From Leptospirales bacterium (GTDB taxonomy: Bacteria; Spirochaetota; Leptospiria; Leptospirales; Leptonemataceae): a stretch of DNA of 64,000 bases. The stretch covers positions 17,973 to 81,972 of the forward strand of contig JAEUSB010000007.1 of NCBI GenBank assembly GCA_016788865.1, in the 5' to 3' direction. The notes below the pieces were generated by a model. That model worked only from the letters and a program-made list of their open reading frames with translations, was not told the DNA's origin and did not search any database. The position numbers and the translations under genes are program-made. This document shows, piece by piece, positions 58,262 through 64,000 of this stretch; the first letter of the stretch is position 1; every line of letters starts with the position of its first letter.

Positions 58262-59557
58262 ATGAAAAAATTCCAATTTCCTTCCACATTCCTCTGGGGC
58301 ACGGCCACAGCCCCCACCCAGGTCGACGGAGGAGATCATGCATCGGATTGGGCCGAGTTCGCCAAAATTCCCGGTAAGATTCTCGATGGTTCGAGCAGCG
58401 TAACGGGTTGCGATCACTGGAATCGCTATAAGGACGACTTTGATCTCATGAAGAAAATGGGCACCAATGCATATCGATTGGGCGCTGACTGGTCAAGATT
58501 CGAGCCGGAACCAGGGAGCTTCGACCTTAAGGCCCTGGACCATTTTCGCGGCATGTTGCAAGCGCTTAGAAAACGCAAGATCAAACCTCTGCTGACCATC
58601 CACCATTTTGCCGTACCTGCCTGGTGGCTTGCGCGGGGCGGATTTGAGAAGGAATCAAACCTCCCGGATTTCCTGCGCTTTGCTAAATGGCTGATTGAAA
58701 ACGTGGGTGACCTCGTAGACGAATACATCACGATCAACGAGCCTATCGTCTATTCTGTGATTGCATATCTGGATGGCAGATGGCCTCCGGGCAATCCCGG
58801 CCCCTTTGGATACTTCAGAGCCGTGCAAGTTCAAAAGAACCTGTTGCTTGCACATTTTCAGTTGTATGACATGATTCACGGAATTCATGCGCGTAAGAAA
58901 TTCAAAACACCTGTGGTCTCGATCGCAAAACACATGCGCGTAATGGATCCGGGGGATCCCACCTCGGCCCTTGATCGGGGCCGTCAGGCGACAGTAGATG
59001 AGTTTTTCAATCTCTCGTTTTGTGATTCCATTCAATCCGGAACCATGTCGGGATCGCTCGGGAAAGGCGAGCGAGTGCACGATGGCAGAGCCTGGGATTT
59101 CATGGGCATCAACTATTACTCACGAGACATCGTCCGTTTTGATCTTCTGGCGCCCCACAAAGCCTTTGTAAAAATCGACATTCAAGAAAATTCGCCAAGA
59201 AACGATCTCAACTGGGAGATTTACCCCGAGGGCTTGAAGCGAACGTTAGTTCGCTTCAGCGATCGCTATGGCCTGGCTATCCGAGTCACGGAAAACGGAA
59301 TCGCCGACGCGGATGATTCGAAGCGGGGTCAGTTCCTGATCGATCATATTTCGGCCATGCAGGCCGCTGCGGCCGAGGGCGTTCGAGTCGAGGGATATTA
59401 TCACTGGAGCTTCATGGATAACTTCGAATGGGCGGAGGGGTACACGGCTCGCTTTGGTCTCGTGGCAGTCGATTTTAAGACCATGAAGCGGACGCCCAGG
59501 GCATCAGCCCGACTTTATAGCAAGATTATCAAGAATCGGGGCGTCAGCGGGATGTGA
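58262..59557 (+). CDS. Family 1 glycoside hydrolase (beta-glucosidase-like)
   Basis: A 431-residue GH1 enzyme without signal peptide, so cytoplasmic. FLWGTATAPTQVDGG is the N-terminal sugar-binding motif, ITINEPIVYSVIAYLDG (acid/base Glu near residue 160) and RVTENGIAD (nucleophile Glu near 343) are catalytic, and YYHWSFMDNFEWAEGYTARF is the aglycone-site block. It hydrolyses beta-glycosides such as beta-glucosides or beta-galactosides. ATG 58262 directly precedes the conserved start. It stands alone between the Cys-rich gene (divergent) and the OmpL47-like gene. Confidence 0.94.
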   Translation: MKKFQFPSTFLWGTATAPTQVDGGDHASDWAEFAKIPGKILDGSSSVTGCDHWNRYKDDFDLMKKMGTNAYRLGADWSRFEPEPGSFDLKALDHFRGMLQALRKRKIKPLLTIHHFAVPAWWLARGGFEKESNLPDFLRFAKWLIENVGDLVDEYITINEPIVYSVIAYLDGRWPPGNPGPFGYFRAVQVQKNLLLAHFQLYDMIHGIHARKKFKTPVVSIAKHMRVMDPGDPTSALDRGRQATVDEFFNLSFCDSIQSGTMSGSLGKGERVHDGRAWDFMGINYYSRDIVRFDLLAPHKAFVKIDIQENSPRNDLNWEIYPEGLKRTLVRFSDRYGLAIRVTENGIADADDSKRGQFLIDHISAMQAAAAEGVRVEGYYHWSFMDNFEWAEGYTARFGLVAVDFKTMKRTPRASARLYSKIIKNRGVSGM

Positions 59558-59692
59558 CATAATCAGGAAACGTGCCCGATTGCACAAGAATCGTACGTTA
59601 CCCAATAAAAACTAAAATCTAAACTAATCCTGAGTTGACGGGCTAGTTCCTCGCACAAAACTTCCCAAAAAGGCAGATTTTCAGAGGAATCT

Positions 59693-60880
59693 ATGCATAA
59701 ACTCATTCAACTTACACTGATCGCCGTCGCAGTGTTCACTACTGGCCTGTATGCGGAAACTGTTGGCTACAAGCTGACGTGGGAAAAAAACCCAACCGCT
59801 AAAAGCTATGATGTAGAAGTATCGCCAACCCAGGACTTCTCAAAAGTCGTACAGAATCTCAAAGCTGATACCAATGAAGCTCGCTTCAGCATGGAACCCA
59901 GCGAACCAAAATACTACTGGCGTTACCGCGCTGTTGACACAGCGGGGAAAGCCGGCGCATGGTCGCAAGTAGCTGAGCTGCAAAAACCAGCCGCCACTGC
60001 AGATACAAAATCTGACACAATTCCTCCACTGCAAATTTCAAGTGACTCAATGAAGCAAAACGGAATGGCCGGAGCTGACATGTATTCTCTGCCAGCCGGC
60101 AAATCGCTCGTTGTGCGTTTCAACCCAAAAGATGATATCTCTGGTGTTGGTGAAGTCTACGCAAAAGTAAACGGCGGACTCTACTCACTTGTGCCAAATG
60201 CAGAAATGCGTCTAACAGCAGACGGAGCTTATGTAATCGAATGGTATGCAATTGACCGCGCAGGTAACAAAAGCCCAATCCAGATTCGCCGTATTTATCT
60301 CGACAGCACTGCTCCTTCCCTGGTTCGCACAATCGATTCCAGCAAAGTTGCAACTGACGGAAGCCTTGCAAAAACTGCAAAGATCGTCCTTGCCGCTCGC
60401 GATGAAGGCACAGGTCTTGATAAAATCGAATGGAGAAGCGGAACTGAGGGAGACTGGAAAGTCTATGAATCTGCCATTGCTGCGGCATCCATTGCTCAAA
60501 ACGACATGGGCGTAATCCAGTATCGTGCTAAGGATAAGATTGGAAATGAAACAGCAATCCAGACTTACTCCTATCGCATTGACAGCATTCCTCCGCAACT
60601 GCCTACAATCTTCCAGGGTCTCCAGGAGCCATACCGCATTCCGCGTGAAGGTCTCTCTGTTGCAGATTTCCCAAAGAATGCCCTTGTAGAATACAAGATC
60701 GACGAGTCTGATTTCAAAAAGCTTGAACCAGGTGATCGCATCGTAATCGACAAAGAAGGCGAACACACAGTAACAATTCGTGTAACGGATGAAGTTGGAA
60801 ACGTAACTGAGAAGACATTCAAAGTGCTCGTAGACAACACACCTCCTAAATCAGAGCTGATGACTGAGATTGCTCCCTGA
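59693..60880 (+). CDS. OmpL47-like surface protein
   Basis: A 395-residue exported protein resembling OmpL47 of Leptospira, a surface-exposed protein that binds host matrix proteins. The signal peptide is LIQLTLIAVAVFTTGLYA. After an FN3-like domain (YKLTWEKNPTAKSYDVEVSP, YYWRYRAVDTAGKAGAWS), three to four Ig-like repeats follow with the pattern YxxDRAGNxSxxxxxxxxxDxxxP, as in YVIEWYAIDRAGNK and IQYRAKDKIGNETAIQ. GAGGA precedes ATG. In an environmental species the role is more likely general surface function. Codon use looks AT-richer than the neighbours. Confidence 0.85.
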   Translation: MHKLIQLTLIAVAVFTTGLYAETVGYKLTWEKNPTAKSYDVEVSPTQDFSKVVQNLKADTNEARFSMEPSEPKYYWRYRAVDTAGKAGAWSQVAELQKPAATADTKSDTIPPLQISSDSMKQNGMAGADMYSLPAGKSLVVRFNPKDDISGVGEVYAKVNGGLYSLVPNAEMRLTADGAYVIEWYAIDRAGNKSPIQIRRIYLDSTAPSLVRTIDSSKVATDGSLAKTAKIVLAARDEGTGLDKIEWRSGTEGDWKVYESAIAAASIAQNDMGVIQYRAKDKIGNETAIQTYSYRIDSIPPQLPTIFQGLQEPYRIPREGLSVADFPKNALVEYKIDESDFKKLEPGDRIVIDKEGEHTVTIRVTDEVGNVTEKTFKVLVDNTPPKSELMTEIAP

Positions 60881-60907
60881 TCCTTCTCAGAAACCAGTCT
60901 AGCAAAG

Positions 60908-60938
60908 AAGGCCGGCCTAAACCCCGGCCTTTTTTTTT
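60908..60938 (+). terminator. Intrinsic terminator after the OmpL47-like gene
   Basis: AAGGCCGG (60908-60915) pairs with CCGGCCTT (60924-60931) around an 8-base loop, followed by nine T in all (60930-60938). The element lies 28 bases after the stop and ends the single-gene transcript. Confidence 0.92.
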
Positions 60939-60980
60939 GATTTCTGATTTTACGCACAGGCGCAAAACAAAGGCTCGCTT

Positions 60981-62033
60981 ATGGATTACAAAACAGCCGG
61001 AGTAGACACCCATGCAGGGCAGCGCTTCGTCAAACTCATTGGCGATTCCGTAAAGAGCACCAGACAACCCCACGTGCTGGGTGGCCTTGGCGGCTTTGCC
61101 GCAATGAGCGACGTTTCCTTTCTCAAAGACTACAAACAACCAGTACTGCTGACTACAACCGATGGCGTGGGAACCAAACTGCATCTGGCCACGTTATTCG
61201 ACCGTCATGAAACAGTAGGGATTGATCTGGTCGCGATGTGCGTGAACGACCTGCTGGTGACCGGAGCCAAGCCCCTGGTCTTCCTTGATTATATGGCCGT
61301 GGGTCGTCTCAATCCGGAGAAGATGGCAGTCGTGGTCGCTGGAATTGCAGAAGGATGCAGGCAGGCTAACTGTTCACTTGTGGGAGGAGAAACTGCAGAG
61401 CATCCTGACTTACTGGAAGATGCAGAGTATGACCTGGCCGGATTCTGCGTGGGCGTGGGCGAAAAATCGGCCATGATCGATGGCAGCAAAGTCCAGGAAG
61501 GCGACGTGATTCTGGCACTCCCTTCGAGCGGAATTCATTCTAACGGCGTTTCTCTTGTCAGAAAACTGTTTCTAAAGAACGGCACAGAGCTGCCGGACGT
61601 TAAAGCGGACCATGATTTTCTTTTGAATCAGATTTTACTTAAGCCCACTACAATCTATGAGCCCTATCTGCGGCCAGTTCTTGACCAGGCGCAAACCCAT
61701 GCCGGAAGCGGAGATATCTGGATTACTGGAATGGTCCACGTAACTGGCGGCGGATTTTACGAAAACGTGCCTCGGATTGTTCCAGAAGGATTGTGCGCGG
61801 AAATCGATCCGGCCAAAATTCCGGTTCCCGCAGTCTTTGAAACGATTGCGAAGCGCGGTGTGGCAAAGAAGGAGATGTATTCTGTTTACAATATGGGTGC
61901 CGGAATGATTGCATTCGTGCGACCTGGATCAGTCGGAAAAGTCCAGGAACTGCTAAAAGCGCAGGCGATGGAGTCTTTCGTATGCGGATCCATCGTAAAG
62001 GGTACGGAAAAGGTTCGGCTGCGCGGTCTTTAG
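60981..62033 (+). CDS. purM: Phosphoribosylformylglycinamidine cyclo-ligase (AIR synthetase)
   Basis: A 350-residue enzyme that closes the imidazole ring in purine synthesis using ATP. MDYKTAGVDTHAGQRFVKLI is the typical N-terminus; VLLTTTDGVGTKLHLATLF and GIDLVAMCVNDLLVTGAKPL are the ATP-binding blocks; GGETAEHPDLLEDAEYDLAG, LPSSGIHSNGVSLVRKLF and HVTGGGFYENVPRIVPEGL follow. Length and motifs agree with PurM. It begins 43 bases after a strong terminator, so it has its own promoter. Confidence 0.96.
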   Translation: MDYKTAGVDTHAGQRFVKLIGDSVKSTRQPHVLGGLGGFAAMSDVSFLKDYKQPVLLTTTDGVGTKLHLATLFDRHETVGIDLVAMCVNDLLVTGAKPLVFLDYMAVGRLNPEKMAVVVAGIAEGCRQANCSLVGGETAEHPDLLEDAEYDLAGFCVGVGEKSAMIDGSKVQEGDVILALPSSGIHSNGVSLVRKLFLKNGTELPDVKADHDFLLNQILLKPTTIYEPYLRPVLDQAQTHAGSGDIWITGMVHVTGGGFYENVPRIVPEGLCAEIDPAKIPVPAVFETIAKRGVAKKEMYSVYNMGAGMIAFVRPGSVGKVQELLKAQAMESFVCGSIVKGTEKVRLRGL

Positions 62034-62121
62034 GCATCTAGCACTCGCAACAGCGCCTGACGAACATCACGTTAGCCGCGATTCTTATTTTTTTTGAGGA
62101 ATGGGAAACGGGACTGAAAAT

Positions 62122-63285
62122 ATGAATAGGCGAATCCAGTCGCAGGCCTTGATTCGTCCAATGCGCGCCGTCGCCCTGGCCATCTTTCTCCTTGGTTTCG
62201 CCGGTCAATGTAAGGTTAACTCTGATTGCGCGGATGCGGGTGATCCCGGTTGCTCAAAGCTCCTTGCGCTCTTCTGGCTCAAGATACTGAAACCGCGCTA
62301 CTACTACGCAACGGATCAAAGCGGCTTTGTTCTCCAGTATTCCGTAAACCTCGATACAGGCGCTCTCACAGCAATTGCACCCAAGCTGCCCGTAACCGGC
62401 GCAAGCACGATCACGACAGATGTAAATGGTAAGTACGCCTACATCCAGAACACAAATACAACTATCACGCAGATGAAAATCACACAAGGTTCGGGAGAGC
62501 TCGTTGATCTGGGCAGCCAGGCAATTGCTGCAACAACTCTATCTGGCGTTTCTTACGATGCATTGCAAAGGTTTGTGTTTGTAAGTAGCTCGGGAGGCGC
62601 GGGTACAATTGTAACCATGCGTCCCTCCCTTTCAACCGGTCTACTGACACCAATCCAGAGCTTCAATCCTGCTCTGATCTGCACCAATACAAAGGGGGTG
62701 GCGCCACACCCCTCCGGAAAATTCCTCTACTGTGGAAATGCAACCACGATCGGTTCGCTGGTCATTGATGGCAATACGGGAGCCCTTTCCAGCGGCCCAA
62801 GCACCCCGGGAGTGACGGGCAGTATCTACGACATCACGTTCGATTCGACTGGCAATTTTCTCTTTCTCATTAGCAGCACAAACGCGGAATCGTATGCGGT
62901 GAATCAGACGACCGGGACCCTTACACTTCGAAGCTCAATCGCACTTGCTGGAGGTGTCTACAGCATAGTCTCAATAGGGAATAACGTGTATGCAGGTGGT
63001 GGTGGCTTGCGGCAGTTTTCTTATGATCCAGGGACTGGTGTCCTGACTTTGATTGGCACAAATGCGAGCCCCGGGGCCAACCCGCTTGCTATAGCCGCAG
63101 AAGCCCAGGGGAAATTCGTCTACGCAATGAACCCGGCGGGCGGCATTCTCTTTACATTTGCTAGAAACAGCGATGGAACCCTGACGACAATGAATCCAAC
63201 CGCCGGGGTTACACTGGGTGGCGTAATGATTGCGGGAACCATGTCCAGTCCCATCAACCAGATCTTTGCTGCGGATCAATTCTAG
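62122..63285 (+). CDS. Beta-propeller lipoprotein (lactonase-like repeats)
   Basis: A 387-residue lipoprotein with lipobox LLGFAGQC. After a Cys-containing linker, about seven repeats contain patterns such as YYATDQSGFVLQYSVNLDTG, TGALTAI, HPSGKFLYCGNATTIGSLVI, DSTGNFLFLISS and EAQGKFVYAMNPAGGIL, typical of 7-bladed lactonase/YncE-type propellers. No catalytic residues are recognised, so it may only bind ligands. ATG 62122 is used; ATG 62101, right next to GAGGA, and ATG 62161 are alternatives. It follows purM in the same direction. Confidence 0.82.
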   Translation: MNRRIQSQALIRPMRAVALAIFLLGFAGQCKVNSDCADAGDPGCSKLLALFWLKILKPRYYYATDQSGFVLQYSVNLDTGALTAIAPKLPVTGASTITTDVNGKYAYIQNTNTTITQMKITQGSGELVDLGSQAIAATTLSGVSYDALQRFVFVSSSGGAGTIVTMRPSLSTGLLTPIQSFNPALICTNTKGVAPHPSGKFLYCGNATTIGSLVIDGNTGALSSGPSTPGVTGSIYDITFDSTGNFLFLISSTNAESYAVNQTTGTLTLRSSIALAGGVYSIVSIGNNVYAGGGGLRQFSYDPGTGVLTLIGTNASPGANPLAIAAEAQGKFVYAMNPAGGILFTFARNSDGTLTTMNPTAGVTLGGVMIAGTMSSPINQIFAADQF

Positions 63286-63372
63286 AACCGTCCGGGATCG
63301 GGCCGAATTTTTGTTTGTTTTTTTCTCTGTGCTCTGACGGCTTCATTGTTGTCTTTGACCTGAGCGCCGGAA

Positions 63373-64000
63373 ATGGAAACGAGCATCATTAAAGGACAAA
63401 CCAGGCCAGAACTGGAGGCTTTCTTTGAAAGCATCGGGGAGAAAAAATACCGCGCTCGTCAGGCGTTCCTGCGCACGAACAAATTCACAGCCGCCACGCT
63501 AAACGATTTCACCGAATTTCCAAAGACGCTGCGCGAGAAACTCCATGAAATGGGCGCTTTCCCTGAGCTCCCCATCCTTGCATCCCACCAGGAAATAGAA
63601 GGAACAGAAAAAGCAGTATTCCTTGCGGGCACTGACAAACGCGATGAAGCTCAAAAGAAGATTGAGGCTGTCTGGATTGTTTCGCATGATAGACGGACGG
63701 CTTGCATTTCCTCGCAGGTTGGCTGTTCGCTGAATTGTTCCTTCTGTGCTACAGGGACTCTCAAGTTCAGGGGTAACCTGAAAGCCTGGCAAATCGTAGA
63801 TCAGGTCTACGGCTTACTGCGGCATCGCGGTGGCTCGACTAAGGCGGACTCTGCAGATAGGCTGACCAACGTAGTCTTCATGGGAATGGGTGAGCCGTTC
63901 TACAATTACGAGCAGGTAATCAAGGCTGCCAATCTACTACACGATCAGGAAGGCCTGGGGCTTGGCGCCAGGCATATTACGATTTCGACAGCCGGAGTTG
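63373..64000 (+). CDS. rlmN: 23S rRNA (adenine2503-C2)-methyltransferase RlmN, C-terminus cut by window edge
   Basis: A radical SAM enzyme that methylates C2 of A2503 in 23S rRNA and of A37 in some tRNAs. The 209 visible residues include the N-terminal helical domain (RARQAFLRTNKFTAATLNDF), ACISSQVGCSLNCSFCATGT with the CxxxCxxC cluster near residues 118-125, VVFMGMGEPFYNYEQV and the start of ARHITISTAGV. The second catalytic Cys lies beyond the edge. ATG 63373 is preceded by a weak GCCGG; the 87-base gap upstream holds a T-rich stretch after the lipoprotein gene. Confidence 0.95.
   Translation, partial: METSIIKGQTRPELEAFFESIGEKKYRARQAFLRTNKFTAATLNDFTEFPKTLREKLHEMGAFPELPILASHQEIEGTEKAVFLAGTDKRDEAQKKIEAVWIVSHDRRTACISSQVGCSLNCSFCATGTLKFRGNLKAWQIVDQVYGLLRHRGGSTKADSADRLTNVVFMGMGEPFYNYEQVIKAANLLHDQEGLGLGARHITISTAGV

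Noticed and set aside
12470..62080. Repeated ACGTTAGCCG motif (near 12473, 43893 and 62069)
   Set aside because: Three copies of a 10-base word with different contexts, one inside a coding region, and no shared flanks; likely chance.

Overview
The window is dense bacterial chromosome, about half G+C by eye, with no rRNA, tRNA, insertion sequence or CRISPR array that I can see. The gene content points to a spirochaete of the order Leptospirales, probably an environmental or uncultured lineage. The evidence is a homologue of the Leptospira surface protein OmpL47, many exported lipoproteins with relaxed spirochaete-type lipoboxes (Asn or Gln just before the Cys), an LpxC-family protein, and a DISM-type sensor kinase. 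Taxonomy is inference: no rRNA or universal marker was compared.

Layout. 1-16.3 kb: trpE (cut by the left edge) behind a membrane protein; thymidylate kinase; a DUF4505-hotdog fusion back to back with rmuC; a metalloprotease-like lipoprotein and a STAS protein; a cyclophilin; the pmbA-tldD pair; an NTF2-like protein, a lipoprotein and a Rossmann protein; a divergent LpxC homologue overlapping dinB tail to tail. 16.3-22.9 kb: purB, an FMN reductase and a family 4 uracil-DNA glycosylase, then two divergent beta-lactamase-fold serine hydrolases and an MFS transporter. 22.9-32.3 kb: surface and signalling genes, namely a seven-bladed propeller lipoprotein, a LuxR-type regulator with DISM sensor kinase, a LamG lipoprotein, two more lipoproteins, a SRPBCC protein and a double-ACT protein. 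32.4-35.7 kb: a B12-binding radical SAM enzyme beside an alpha/alpha-toroid-like protein. 35.8-43.9 kb: a DUF4015 glycoside hydrolase-like protein, a crotonase, a PQQ-type sugar dehydrogenase, and a rhodanese-like protein translationally coupled to metG.

43.9-57.1 kb: a 995-residue exported protease-propeller-barrel protein, a GT9 glycosyltransferase, rsmI-doxX, a redox rhodanese, and a tight rightward run (49801-54122) of lipoprotein, EAL phosphodiesterase, NodU/SxtI-type carbamoyltransferase, SxtJ-like membrane protein and a 50-residue SxtK/DUF5989 protein. A selenocysteine lyase-like aminotransferase, an M23 peptidase and a HAD phosphatase follow, ended by a clear intrinsic terminator. 57.1-64 kb: two exported Cys-rich proteins, a GH1 beta-glucosidase, the OmpL47 homologue with a strong terminator, purM, another propeller lipoprotein, and rlmN (cut by the right edge).

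Most genes are housekeeping, envelope or signalling genes in short operons. The best candidates for something undescribed are the carbamoyltransferase/SxtJ/SxtK cassette coupled to a c-di-GMP phosphodiesterase, the LpxC variant with altered active-site residues, the DUF4505-thioesterase fusion, and the protease-propeller-barrel protein. Start codons TTG and GTG are common here, and several genes overlap as ATGA or TTGA, so starts were chosen from ribosome binding sites, signal peptides and overlap with neighbours.
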